Part shown: piece after piece, positions 8,117-16,564 of the stretch
Layout: every line of letters starts with the position of its first letter
Position numbering within the stretch: the first letter of the stretch is position 1
Assembly (NCBI GenBank): GCA_963824395.1
Contig: CAWGPF010000001.1
Coordinates: forward strand, 1-64,000
DNA: 64,000 bases
Direction: 5' to 3'
Source: 13-2-20CM-66-19 sp963824395
Lineage (GTDB): Bacteria; Pseudomonadota; Gammaproteobacteria; Steroidobacterales; Steroidobacteraceae
The notes under the pieces: model-generated
Seen by the model: only the letters and a program-made list of their open reading frames with translations
The model's database searches: none
What the model was told of the DNA's origin: nothing
Position numbers and translations under genes: made by a program

Positions 8117-9781
8117 ATGGTCGCGGTAGCATCAAGATCGATGTTAGCCGCCGCTCGCAAGCATGTTACAGACCACGTCACTCGTGCCGCGAACGATGAC
8201 TTCATCAACGGCGGGTCCTGCACTCGAACTAAATATACGTACGACGCGAATGGAAATCAGCTGACTCGGGACGGCGTCACTCAGACATGGGCTTCCTTCA
8301 ACCTGCCGACGGTGATCAACGCCTCGGGCGGAGTCTCGGCGACCTTTACCTACGGCCCAGACCACCAGCGGAAGCAACAGACAGCCGTCTACGTATCCGA
8401 CGGCGATAGCGGCACGGAGACAACTACGTACGTCGGGGGTCTCTATGAATTTGAGATTACCCCGGCGCAGCAGCACAACAAGTACTTCGTACAGGTGCCG
8501 GGCGGTACCCAGATAATCTACGACATACAGTCGGTGAGCGGTGCGCAGACGACGTACATCACTGCTGATCACCTAGGCAGTGCGAGTGCCATGATCAGTA
8601 GCTCGGGCTCGTTGTTACTGAAGCAAAGCTACGATGCGTACGGCAGGCGGCGAACTTCAAACTGGAGTGCTGATCTGGCCGCAACGGCGAGTGACTACAC
8701 GACGTTCGCCTCAACTACGCGTCGCGGCTATACGGACGCGTTCCACGAGAACCTGGATAACGTCGCGCTCATTCACATGAATGGGCGCGTCTATGATCCA
8801 GTGTCGGGACGGTTTCTATCACCTGATCCGGTCGTCACCACTGTCGGCGATTCTCAAAGCAGCAACCCCTATAGCTATGTCGAGAACCGCCCTCTGGTAC
8901 TCACCGACCCGACTGGCCTTAAGTCGGGCTGCAACGGAATCACCTGCAAATTTAGCTCCGTGGGCGGGCAGTTCCGTTATAGAAATCTGGCTGGACTGGA
9001 AAACGGAAATTTGCCGTCGATCGACAGCACAATTTCACCTGTCAGCAGTGGGATAGGCGGCAGCTCGTGGGATGGTTCTACTGACACCGGCGACAGCCTT
9101 GGGGACCAGACCGCGGCGTTTGGTGATGCAGCTAGCGCAGCGGTTATAGCCGCGCTTGACTCCGTTACATATTCGAGCGCTCCGTCTAGCAGTGCGGACG
9201 ATAGCAGTTCTCAGGGTGCGGCAACGGCGAGCGGTGCCGTCTCCAACAATGGTGGCGCCCAGGCGCAAAGTCCAGGATCGGGCGGGTCCCCGGTACTCGA
9301 TGCAAGCGGTAACCCCATCTTCGGGATCAATCCGGACGGCAGTGGAACACCGCTGGTAAGCCCGGCCGGTTTGCCGCTTTCGACCTTTGTCAGGCAAGGG
9401 CAGATGGCGTTCTCGTTAAGCAACTCTCTCGATCCATATGGAATCGGTATGGCCGCCGGCGCGGTGCTCACTGCCGACGATTTGTACGGCTTTCGCGGTG
9501 GTGGGCCGTTGGATGCCCAGATGATAAGTGGGACATTCAACAATCAGTATACGGCGTACGCCAACTTCGCTTTCGGCGTTTATACCGCGGCAGCAGGGCT
9601 CACCATGGATCAGGCGTTAGCTGGAGCCAACTGGTATGCTAGCTCTCGCTCGAATTACGTAAATTCAGGGTATGTTTTCTCGTCTACGTATACGAATCTG
9701 CCCCAACAAAATGTGGACAATATTACGAATGGATACAGGGCCTACGTTACTGGTGCGATACCCAACACCCGAGGCCCTTAG
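8117..9781 (+). CDS. Rhs/YD-repeat protein C-terminal part, 5'-truncated by the RIT element
   Basis: Clear Rhs sequence starts at about 8228 with YTYDANGN (YD repeat) and includes the conserved RHS core: GRVYDPVSGRFLSPDP, then NPYSYVENRPL and DPTGLK. The start is uncertain. The open frame extends into the inverted-repeat arm (TTG 8075, ATG 8117), so the native 5' end and the long YD-repeat shell are missing. About 280 residues follow the core, first Ser/Gly-rich, then a folded-looking end (AYANFAFGVYTAAAGLTMDQ, later NVDNITNGYRAY). That tail faintly resembles polymorphic toxin type 44, which is tentative. Without its N-terminal half and signal or transport module it is probably not deliverable. 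Confidence 0.75.
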   Translation: MVAVASRSMLAAARKHVTDHVTRAANDDFINGGSCTRTKYTYDANGNQLTRDGVTQTWASFNLPTVINASGGVSATFTYGPDHQRKQQTAVYVSDGDSGTETTTYVGGLYEFEITPAQQHNKYFVQVPGGTQIIYDIQSVSGAQTTYITADHLGSASAMISSSGSLLLKQSYDAYGRRRTSNWSADLAATASDYTTFASTTRRGYTDAFHENLDNVALIHMNGRVYDPVSGRFLSPDPVVTTVGDSQSSNPYSYVENRPLVLTDPTGLKSGCNGITCKFSSVGGQFRYRNLAGLENGNLPSIDSTISPVSSGIGGSSWDGSTDTGDSLGDQTAAFGDAASAAVIAALDSVTYSSAPSSSADDSSSQGAATASGAVSNNGGAQAQSPGSGGSPVLDASGNPIFGINPDGSGTPLVSPAGLPLSTFVRQGQMAFSLSNSLDPYGIGMAAGAVLTADDLYGFRGGGPLDAQMISGTFNNQYTAYANFAFGVYTAAAGLTMDQALAGANWYASSRSNYVNSGYVFSSTYTNLPQQNVDNITNGYRAYVTGAIPNTRGP

Positions 9782-9804
9782 GTCGTCGCGTTGAGGAGCA
9801 CTAA

Positions 9805-10251
9805 ATGGGTCTAGCGCGCAATTCGTATTTTGCAGGATCTCTGGTGGGCATGTCGTTATGCGCCATCTTTACGGGCTGTTCGCCAGACGTTAGAACAGTA
9901 TGGTCGACAGAAGTGCCATCCCCGGATGGCCGATACGTCGCAACTGCACGAACACTTGTGCACGGAGGCCCTGGAACAGCGGGGATAGAAACCGGTGTGT
10001 ATCTTCGGCAGAGTGGACGGCAGCCTTTGGACATAGTTCTGGGGTTTTCGCGGCCGGAGCCGAATGCCACGACAGGATCCATCGACCTAACGATAAACTG
10101 GCTAGACCCTAATCACTTGGAGATAGCTTTTCGCACTCGGCCTGAACTCTACTTTCAAGCCATTAAGTATCAAGGAATTGTCATATCGGTGAGGGATTCG
10201 TCCAAGGCTAGCGGTGACCAACTTATTCCGCCCTGCGCCGCAACCTCTTAG
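9805..10251 (+). CDS. Putative lipoprotein downstream of rhs (candidate immunity or orphan)
   Basis: This encodes a 148 aa protein starting at ATG 9805, 23 bp after the rhs stop, with GAGGAG upstream. The N-terminal hydrophobic segment ends in a lipobox-like FTGC at about residues 23-26. The mature part begins with PSPDGRYVATART, then an all-beta looking domain, ending ISVRD. I recognise this as a widespread uncharacterised proteobacterial lipoprotein type but know no function. Its position directly behind a polymorphic-toxin-like tail makes an immunity role possible. That is inference only. Confidence 0.7.
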   Translation: MGLARNSYFAGSLVGMSLCAIFTGCSPDVRTVWSTEVPSPDGRYVATARTLVHGGPGTAGIETGVYLRQSGRQPLDIVLGFSRPEPNATTGSIDLTINWLDPNHLEIAFRTRPELYFQAIKYQGIVISVRDSSKASGDQLIPPCAATS

Positions 10252-10317
10252 ACGAGGAAAACATCGAATCGTAACAATGACAGTGTCCATGAGATTGGTC
10301 CCGATTTAGGTCCGATC

Positions 10318-10431
10318 ATTGCTGGAAAAAAAAGCGCAGCGCAGTCGTCCCCTGCATTGCCCCATCCAAGTACTCCGCCGGACTCTTGTTGCCCAGCGCG
10401 CTATGCGGTCGGTGATGGTTGTAATCCGTCT
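10318..10431 (-). pseudogene. IS3-family transposase OrfB, C-terminal remnant
   Basis: Read on the minus strand, this encodes DYNHHRPHSALGNKSPAEYL and a short tail. This is the classic C-terminal end of the rve integrase domain of IS3-family OrfB. Everything upstream of it is missing. Confidence 0.75.
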
Positions 10432-10491
10432 GAGGTGACACCCGCGAATAGTACCGTCCAGGAGTAGAGTCCGCCCACATGGGAGCGGACG

Positions 10492-10578
10492 ATGAGAACG
10501 AAGCGATTTACCGAAGAGCAGATCATCGGGGTGCTCAAAGAGGCCGAGGCGGGAGCGAAGACCAAGGAGCTGTGCCGC
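10492..10578 (+). pseudogene. IS3-family OrfA, N-terminal remnant (plus strand)
   Basis: ATG 10492 starts MRTKRFTEEQIIGVLKEAEA and continues for about 29 recognisable residues to KELCR, the first helices of the HTH_Tnp_1 domain of IS3-family OrfA. The frame then runs into unrelated sequence at about 10578. Confidence 0.7.
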
Positions 10579-10636
10579 CCTCGACCTGTCTCAGTACGTA
10601 TGAGACCTGCTCGTCGGTGAACTTCCATCGCTTCAT
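10574..10636 (-). pseudogene. Second IS3-family OrfA N-terminal remnant (minus strand)
   Basis: On the minus strand ATG 10636 starts MKRWKFTDEQVSYVLRQVEG, another OrfA N-terminus but from a different IS3 subgroup. It is abutted head to head with the plus-strand remnant at about 10575. The locus is a composite scar of at least two IS elements. Confidence 0.65.
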
Positions 10637-10922
10637 CGGTCCGCGTCGAACCTCTAGTTTCCGCGCGGCTGAAAGGGCGGAAACCATGCAGAATAATGTG
10701 GCGGCACGGTCACACGCGTAGGAGTCGGGCACTTGGCTGGTGCCAGAGGGGCTCGCAGTAGGATGGTCGGAGACTGGGCCAAAGCGAACGGCGCCCGGAC
10801 CTAGTAGCGCCCGGCATTCCTCAGCAATCAGCCCGGACGGAACGCGCAGTACGCAATCGCCCCAATCAGCGCGAAGACGACATACGTGAACATGGTTTGC
10901 CCTGCTCTAAGTCCCTGATAAA

Positions 10923-12028
10923 TCAAGCCGCCAATGATAAGCGGCGAGGAGTAGGTATTAAGCGGTGCGTGCCCCCGCTACCATTATTAGCTACTTTTCT
11001 CAGGCCGCCGTCGGCCTCCTCCACGGGGAAGTCTGTCAACTTCGCAGTGTCGTCGAACCCGAGCGCCGCTCGGATTCCATCCTCAAAGATCGCGTAGAAG
11101 TGTTTGCCCGACGGCGCGACCTGCAGCCATATCGGGTCGGGGAATACTTCGCGCAGCGCCGCGCGCGCCACGTCGCCGCCCTTGGCGAGTCTTTCCCGCA
11201 TCCTCGCAACCCGCCGCGCTAGCGGCTCCATAGAAGCCTTGCGCGCCGACCGCGCGTGGGGCGCGCCCATCGCCTTGAGCTGTTCAAGCTCCGCCTCTGA
11301 CGCCTTCAGCGCGGCGCTAACTGCAGGCGAATATTCCCCCGCTCCAATCACCTTCACGAACTGCTGCACCTGGCGCTCTAGCTCCGCGATGCGCGGACGA
11401 TAGTCGACTGTAGCCGGGCGGCTCGACCGGTACGCCGCCTCGATCTTTTCGAGCGTCGGCAAGTGCAGGAGGTCCGTTTCGACGAAGTCGAGAATGTGCT
11501 TCTCCGCGACGGTGCGGATGAGGCTGAGACCAACGTCGCACGCCGCGTCGCCGCCGTCATGGTGGCTCGAGCACTGGTAGCGCGTGCCGTTGCTGAGCGC
11601 GAAGCTCGCCTCGCACTCGGCGCACTTGAGCAGCCCGCTCAGCAGATACCGCGAAGCGAATCCCGCGCCGACGCGGCGCTGCCGCAGCGCTAACCGTACT
11701 CTGCCCCGGCCTCCTCCGTCCTGCGCGTCTGACGCGTCTTCACGCGCTGCCACAGCTCATCGGAGACGATGCGCAGGCGCTCATCTAGCCGCTCTACGGC
11801 AGCCTTCTCGAGCTGGCGCTGGGTCCGCTTGGCGCTGTCCGCCGCTCCGCGCGTCCACTTCGAGCGGCCCCAGGCGACGACCCCGGCGTAACGGCGGTTA
11901 TTGAGGATGCCGGTCCCGCGCTTCGGGTCCCCGTGGATCGCGCTCGCGAGCCACTTGCCATCGGAGCGGCTCAACGCCGCCTTCGTCGCCTTCACCTCAC
12001 TTGTGTCCCAGATCTGTACCAAAAACAA
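10923..12028 (-). pseudogene. Large serine recombinase, C-terminal fragment with frameshift
   Basis: The minus strand first encodes a Recombinase-domain part (11690-12028, with GTGILNNRRYAGVVAWGRSK). After a frameshift near 11695 it encodes a zinc-ribbon domain (SGLLKCAECEASFALSNGTR, CXXC), a coiled coil (about 11250-11450) and a C-terminal tail. The N-terminal catalytic resolvase domain with the serine nucleophile is absent. The tail encodes NNGSGG across the 13-bp motif at 10971-10983. It is a dead integrase of a former island or prophage, at the left end of the first motif-bounded islet. Confidence 0.85.
10971..10983 (+). repeat. att-like / tRNA-3'-end-like motif, copy A
   Basis: GCCCCCGCTACCA. 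This is the first of four direct copies within 7.2 kb (others at 13149, 15345 and 18105). It has the form of a tRNA acceptor 3' end with CCA, most like initiator tRNA. It overlaps the last codons of the serine-recombinase remnant. Confidence 0.6.
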
Positions 12029-12055
12029 CTAGGATCAAATGCACGCGGATACAAT

Positions 12056-12532
12056 ATGCGCAAAATCTCCTACTATGTTCTTCTGGTAGCGGCGATCGTG
12101 ATCTCCGTCGTCAGGGGCTACGACTACGTGAGTCGATCACGTGCAGGGCAAGCAGGAACCCAAGCGGCTGCCTCTGACCTTATTTGGATTTGCGTACTTG
12201 CGGTAGGATTCTTCATTACCTTGAGAGCACTACTTCAAGACAAGCCGTCACAAAGAGAAAGCTCTATCGGTATTATCGACCGCTCGTCGCCACGTGCGAC
12301 TCTGAGGACGCTGCCGGGCGCCGTGCGTCTAGCGTTCTCCCGTCGCCCTGTGCTTGCATCTCTAATGTCGTTACTGGTCGTTGCGATCCCGATCGGAATG
12401 GTCGAAATGGCAACTGGAGATCGAGGCCTAAAGCAATTTGGTGCTGAGTGGTGGCTTTTGATTGCCGGAGTCGAGACCCCTATATTGCTCATTGCGCTGC
12501 TTGTGGCGCTAAGCTTTCGATCGAAGAGATAG
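12056..12532 (+). CDS. Hypothetical integral membrane protein
   Basis: This encodes a 158 aa protein starting at ATG 12056 (MRKISYYVLLVAAIVISVVR). A longer frame upstream overlaps the recombinase remnant and is less likely. Four hydrophobic segments are visible: about residues 5-20, 42-60, 103-122 and 135-153. No motif is recognised. Base composition is lower in GC than the surrounding genome, in keeping with an accessory islet gene. Confidence 0.65.
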   Translation: MRKISYYVLLVAAIVISVVRGYDYVSRSRAGQAGTQAAASDLIWICVLAVGFFITLRALLQDKPSQRESSIGIIDRSSPRATLRTLPGAVRLAFSRRPVLASLMSLLVVAIPIGMVEMATGDRGLKQFGAEWWLLIAGVETPILLIALLVALSFRSKR

Positions 12533-12671
12533 GTAGCTCCCGGGCCACTCCGCTGGGGCACCGCCTCACTGCGGGGTACAGCTCACGACTACTGGTCGGT
12601 ACTCGCCGTCCAGCGAGTCATAAGACCCCTTTCGGAACCGCCGGGCGGGCTGTCAGTGAGCGTTCGTGCAT

Positions 12672-12884
12672 TTACTGCTCGGAGCCGTGTTCCGGCAACT
12701 CTACGGGTGGCCCCTCTTCGATGACGTCAAGCAGGTCACGCACAACCCTCTCTCGAGTGGCCGGGTCGGAAGGCGCGTGCGGCTTGCCACTCAGCCACTG
12801 CAGCAGCATCCGTGCCGTCTCGGCGGCTTCCTCCGTAGTCACCTCGCGACGCCACGGAGATCTCCAAGGGCGTTTCTTTCGCAT
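12672..12884 (-). CDS. Small hypothetical protein
   Basis: This encodes 70 aa from ATG 12884 (MRKKRPWRSPW), with a basic N-terminus followed by an acidic helical part (VTTEEAAETARMLLQWL) ending HGSEQ. The same frame is open up to an ATG at 13013, giving 113 aa, but that extension runs through a dispersed non-coding repeat (12971-13054). Family unknown. No membrane segment. Confidence 0.45.
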   Translation of the reverse strand: MRKKRPWRSPWRREVTTEEAAETARMLLQWLSGKPHAPSDPATRERVVRDLLDVIEEGPPVELPEHGSEQ

Positions 12885-12970
12885 AGGACTCAATGTCAGC
12901 GTCGCTGGGCGCTTCGGATCAACGTTAGACGCTGCTGCTGAGCCACCGAGATCGTCGGCGCAGTCGCCAC

Positions 12971-13054
12971 CGTAATGCATTCCATGGGCGTCCCAACGGG
13001 AAAGTGGAACCACGGCTTAGTGCTATGCACGTGGCGGGTGGTGATGATGTGACC
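12971..13054 (+). repeat. Dispersed ~84-bp repeat, copy 1
   Basis: From CCGTAATGCATTCC to GATGATGTGACC. It matches 28338-28420 at roughly 80 percent by eye, including the shared CTTAGTGCT and GGTGATGA/GGCGATGA blocks. Not part of a recognised IS. Confidence 0.6.
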
Positions 13055-13533
13055 GCTACGGGTACGTCTTATCACGCCGGCTCTCCTAACTTATTGAATT
13101 TGAAGGAGCCAGAGAAAGACGGACGAAGGTAACCTGAAGCGAAATCCTGCCCCCGCTACCATTTTTCCGACTCCCAATTCGAAGGACGTGTGCGTCGCAG
13201 CGGCCTGCGCTTTCAAACAGTCGTCTCGGGTCGGGTCATCGGAAGCGGCACCGAACATCGCGCGTGCTCGCAATTGCGCCAATAGCTCCCTCTTTCTCGA
13301 GCACTTACGGCTTTAGGTCACGGTTTCTAGCCGACACACGGACTGCACTGCCTCCGCCCGCACAGCCCTGCTAGCGCGAGCGGCTGTCACCTACCTCCCG
13401 CAATAATTTCTCACAAGTAATTGATTTGTAGCGCCGCCTCGGAATCCGGCGCAGAGTCTACCGAAGTGGCGTCGAGGCTCTATGCCGATACATGAGTTTC
13501 CCGCACAAAAACAACAAAAAGGAGACCGCTGCT
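13055..13533. other. Intergenic region containing att-like copy B
   Basis: No supported gene. It contains the motif copy B and a minus-strand GSRKNGSGGRI reading across it. A low-GC stretch with TAATTTCTCACAAGTAATTG (13402-13421) lies upstream of the beta-helix gene and could hold its promoter. Confidence 0.5.
13149..13161 (+). repeat. att-like / tRNA-3'-end-like motif, copy B
   Basis: GCCCCCGCTACCA preceded by GAAATCCT. The 20-base string therefore resembles the T-arm and acceptor end of a tRNA most closely of all four copies. Confidence 0.65.
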
Positions 13534-14949
13534 ATGCGTAGCTATCGGTTCGGTATCCAACTTCTGCCGGCCCTGCTGACCGTTACGATTTTGTTTCATG
13601 GTGCCGAAGCCCATGCCGCCCTGAGTGTCACCAACTATGGAACCGACAGCGGAAGCTGCGGATCGACCGCGAGTCCGTGCCGCTCCATCAGTCAGGCGAT
13701 CGAAAATGCCGCCTCCGGTGAAACCATCTGGGTAGGTGCTGGTGTCTACGGTGACTTGAGCGGCGACGGTAAATTTGATGCGCCCGGATCCGAACACGCA
13801 ACCGTGTTTACTCAAGGATACGACTACAACGCCTGCGCCGTTTGTATTCAGAAAACAGTACAAATCTATTCGTACAATGGCGCCGCGGTCACAACGATCC
13901 GCGTGGGCCCTAATTCCATCACACCAACTACGGTTCTCATCTCAGCTAACAAAGTTGTCTTCGGCGCCAAGGGTCATGGATTTACCATCACCGGCGGAAA
14001 CGTCACCGGAGTTGTAGTTGACATGGAGACGGGAGGGGGCACGGGGGGTGGGGTGACCGTCTCCGCAAACATTGACCTCAACGACACCAACGGGTTCGCG
14101 GTTGACGGCCCAGAGGGTCCTTTCGGCGAGCAGCTTGCTGAGTGCACTGAGATACATGCGTGCCCGCCACCGTTCGGACTCGTACTGTTGTCTGGCAACC
14201 AAGCAATTGGAAATGCAGGTACGGGATTCTTCGTTGAACCAAAGCTCTCCGGTCAGCTGCAGATTCTGTTGCAAAGCAACCAAGCGTTTGCTGGGGGAAA
14301 CGGGTTTTTCGTCTTCCCAGGATTCGTGGAATGCGATGATTGCTTTGATACGGGGCGCGCACCGGGAGTTACGATCACCAACAATCTTGCCACAAGCAAC
14401 GGGACAGGCTTCCATCTACAATCCACGGGGCTGGTGAGTGGGAATGTCGCGACCAACAATACGATTGGTTTCCAGATTATCGATGTTCCGACCTTCAAGC
14501 AAAACACCGCGATTAGCAACGCGGGACCCGGGGCGCTCGTTGGGTTTCTACTGGGTGGCCCCGTCAATGTGGTGACGATGACTCAAAACAATTTCTGGAG
14601 CAACGATCGGGACAGGCCGCAGTTGACAGTGGGCATTCCGCCTTTGCCCAGCTATAGTGCAGGTCCTAGCGCACACTGCGGCGTGCTCAACGTGGGAGCG
14701 GTCGGCTTCGCCAACGTGGCGCTTCCCTTCTCCTTTCCGCAACCAGTCCCGACGGCAGGTATTCAGGCCACCAATTCCTACTGGGGATCCCCAGAGGGTC
14801 CTCAGCCAAATGGACCGGGAGATGCGGCTGGGGGAGTCTGTGACCAGGACTTTCTTCTGGCGCAAAACACACCGATCCCGTCGATCACGACGTCCAAGCC
14901 GTTTAGTGTTGCGCCCATCAGCATCACTTCGCCCACGTTCGGTCCGTGA
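13534..14949 (+). CDS. Secreted right-handed parallel beta-helix protein
   Basis: This encodes 471 aa from ATG 13534, preceded by AAAAAGGAG. An earlier ATG at 13492 has no site. A Sec signal peptide (residues 1 to about 30, ending in AHA) is followed by a DUF1565/pectate-lyase-like start (SPCRSISQAIENAASGETIW, about 50-70). Repeated short strands with N-rich turns follow (NNTIGF, SNGTGF, GNAGTGF), the pattern of NosD/pectate-lyase-type beta-helices. No catalytic residues can be assigned. Such proteins usually bind or cleave polysaccharides at the cell surface. It is alone between motif copies B and C. Confidence 0.8.
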   Translation: MRSYRFGIQLLPALLTVTILFHGAEAHAALSVTNYGTDSGSCGSTASPCRSISQAIENAASGETIWVGAGVYGDLSGDGKFDAPGSEHATVFTQGYDYNACAVCIQKTVQIYSYNGAAVTTIRVGPNSITPTTVLISANKVVFGAKGHGFTITGGNVTGVVVDMETGGGTGGGVTVSANIDLNDTNGFAVDGPEGPFGEQLAECTEIHACPPPFGLVLLSGNQAIGNAGTGFFVEPKLSGQLQILLQSNQAFAGGNGFFVFPGFVECDDCFDTGRAPGVTITNNLATSNGTGFHLQSTGLVSGNVATNNTIGFQIIDVPTFKQNTAISNAGPGALVGFLLGGPVNVVTMTQNNFWSNDRDRPQLTVGIPPLPSYSAGPSAHCGVLNVGAVGFANVALPFSFPQPVPTAGIQATNSYWGSPEGPQPNGPGDAAGGVCDQDFLLAQNTPIPSITTSKPFSVAPISITSPTFGP

Positions 14950-15239
14950 CGGCGGCCTCTGACTGAACGCATCGTCGAGGCGCCCTGGGTCGACTTGCAG
15001 TGCGTGTACATTTGGCCGGGGAATCGTGCCCGATGGCGATACTTGCCCATCTTCGTGGCGGTCCAGGCGCGTGGGTCCGACTCCTGGCGCTGTGAGGGCA
15101 GCTGGTGATCTGCGCGGGCGCGGAAATCGGGCGGCAAGTGGCCGCGAGCGTCTAGATGCTGCTGCGAGTCATCGGACGGCGCAGCCTGCCCACCAGGCTG
15201 TGCCAGCGCACGTCGACAAGCCCAGTCGCTTGAGCGGCC
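14950..15239. other. Intergenic, nothing recognised
   Basis: About 290 bp between the beta-helix gene and the serine-recombinase remnant. Open frames here have no ribosome binding site and no recognisable sequence. Confidence 0.4.
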
Positions 15240-15512
15240 TTAAACAGGAACTGCTCGATGTGCGCCCCAGCGCGGGCTGACTACCGAGCCGAACCCTCGC
15301 TTACGGGCGGCGCGAATCCAAGATGGGAAAACAACCCGAATCACGCCCCCGCTACCACTCGATCCTAGATTCGCCGCTCGCAGCAATGCAGCGGCGTTTT
15401 CGTTCCAGTGCGCCATCAGTCCGCCATCCGGTAGCGGCTCGATCGCAATCCTTCCCGTGAACCACTCGCGCACAAACACGCGAGCCTTAAGCGCTGCGTT
15501 GGGATCACGAGG
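15240..15512 (-). pseudogene. Second large-serine-recombinase C-terminal remnant
   Basis: From about 15506 the minus strand encodes DPNAALKARVFVREWFTGRI, then WNENAAALLRAA and GSSGSGG across motif copy C. The open frame runs on to 15240. This matches the far C-terminal end typical of recombinases of this group. About 60 residues remain and no catalytic part. It sits immediately at the motif, as the remnant at 10923 does. Confidence 0.55.
15345..15357 (+). repeat. att-like / tRNA-3'-end-like motif, copy C
   Basis: GCCCCCGCTACCA preceded by CGAATCAC. It overlaps the C-terminal codons of the second recombinase remnant. Confidence 0.6.
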
Positions 15513-15528
15513 CTCTCACGTTCTGCGC

Positions 15529-15897
15529 TCACTCCACGAGAAGTTCAAATTCCCGAAGCCAACTCGTCGTGCGCTCCAGGCGGGACGCCGTGCCCGTCTC
15601 AAGGGAGACGACCAGCACCTTATCGTGGTCTACCAGCGCGGAAGACCTGCCCGAGCGCGGTGACTGCAAATGCGACTGCACTTGCAAGACACTCTCGAAT
15701 CTCGGATTTGCCGCAACCAGAAAGGCCACCATTGAACCGTCGTAAGACATCTCCACGAATTGAACCTTACCTATGTCCGCCAAGGCGTCCTTAAGAACGG
15801 GCACAGACTCAGTCAGTCGGCGCCGTAGGTCATCACCGTCCTTGTCAAATCGGACAAGAACTAGGTATGGAATGAATCCATCGTCGTCCGTGCTCAT
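15529..15897 (-). CDS. Hypothetical cytosolic protein
   Basis: This encodes 122 aa from ATG 15897, with a strong AGGAGG on the minus strand at 15906-15911. It is acidic and lacks a signal peptide or membrane segment, with an alternating alpha/beta pattern (PYLVLVRFDKDGDD, VQFVEMSYDGSMVAFLVAAN). No family is recognised. It is the first gene of the third islet. Confidence 0.7.
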   Translation of the reverse strand: MSTDDDGFIPYLVLVRFDKDGDDLRRRLTESVPVLKDALADIGKVQFVEMSYDGSMVAFLVAANPRFESVLQVQSHLQSPRSGRSSALVDHDKVLVVSLETGTASRLERTTSWLREFELLVE

Positions 15898-16233
15898 TCA
15901 ACACACCTCCTACACCGGTTCCGAATGCTCGGGCGACAAGACCTGACGTGGCTAGCCTAGCGGTCTGAGCACGGAGTGAATTCGCCCCCCTGTTCGCAGC
16001 GACGCGCCTAGACTCTCTGATCTTAAGGAGTAGGACGAACTGTTGCGGCGCGTGCGGCGGTCGCAATCGAGAAGTTCAGCAGTCTAACAGAAGCGCCTCC
16101 GGCCCCTTTCCCGATGGGCATCTGAACTCCAACAGCGTTTATCGCCGCCGTCGTTGGTCCGGGATCTGCCGGAAAATTATCAAAGGGAAGGAAATCTGAC
16201 TCCTGAATTGCCGGGAGTGACAGGGGGGTCGAA

Positions 16234-16398
16234 CTGAATACCCAGTTGGCCCCGGCGAAGGCGCTCGAATGGCTCGACACGGCGCTGCGACTGCGTGATC
16301 CGGGCCTGGTGTACCTCAAGACCGACCCGCTCCTCGACCCCTTGCACAAAGAGCCGCGCTTCCAAGCGATTGATCGGGAGTTGAAGTTTCCGAATTAA
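16234..16398 (+). pseudogene. C-terminal fragment of a TPR / adenylate-cyclase-type regulator
   Basis: An open 54-residue tail contains KALEWLDTALRLRDPGLVYL and ends RFQAIDRELKFPN. This closely resembles the conserved end of the long winged-helix or adenylate-cyclase proteins with C-terminal TPRs that are common in Xanthomonadales-like genomes. No N-terminal part is present and no start is available. Confidence 0.6.
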
Positions 16399-16424
16399 GT
16401 GGCGGCGCGATTGCGACGCAGTTC

Positions 16425-16515
16425 CTCGTCGCACCTTGCGAGGAACGCGTCGCGCTCGATTGAACCAACTCCTCCAGTGCCTCAAAGCATCAGGACGATC
16501 TTCCCGACGCGGTGC
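16425..16515 (-). pseudogene. 3'-end remnant of a quinone-oxidoreductase gene
   Basis: The minus strand encodes HRVGKIVLML and a stop. The following non-coding stretch matches the end of the intact oxidoreductase gene at 21447-21540 (shared GCCTCAAAGCATCA and CTCGTCGCAC blocks). It is a duplicated fragment only. Confidence 0.55.
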
Positions 16516-16564
16516 ACCCAAAACGTACCGAGGGACCACTGCATATCTCAATTCCGGAACCTGC

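Larger units (their letters stand above)
4166..8231. mobile_element. Right arm: intact Recombinase-In-Trio (RIT) element
   Basis: This arm carries three adjacent same-strand tyrosine recombinase genes with ATGA overlaps, the defining layout of RIT elements (established knowledge). In order from the centre outwards it has an ORF fragment, two small minus-strand passenger ORFs, a hairpin, ritA, ritB, ritC, and about 220 bp of outer sequence with a palindrome. The inverted match to the left arm stops at about 8231, inside the reading frame of an rhs gene. I could not identify the exact element termini or a target duplication. Confidence 0.8.

Noticed and set aside
1..8231. Palindrome as an amplification or assembly artefact
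   Set aside because: The arms differ by many substitutions and indels, and the centre is unique, which an artefact of one template would not give. Long reads would still be worthwhile.
13149..13161. A complete tRNA gene at the motif
   Set aside because: Only the acceptor-like 3' end is present. No anticodon arm or 5' half found upstream.
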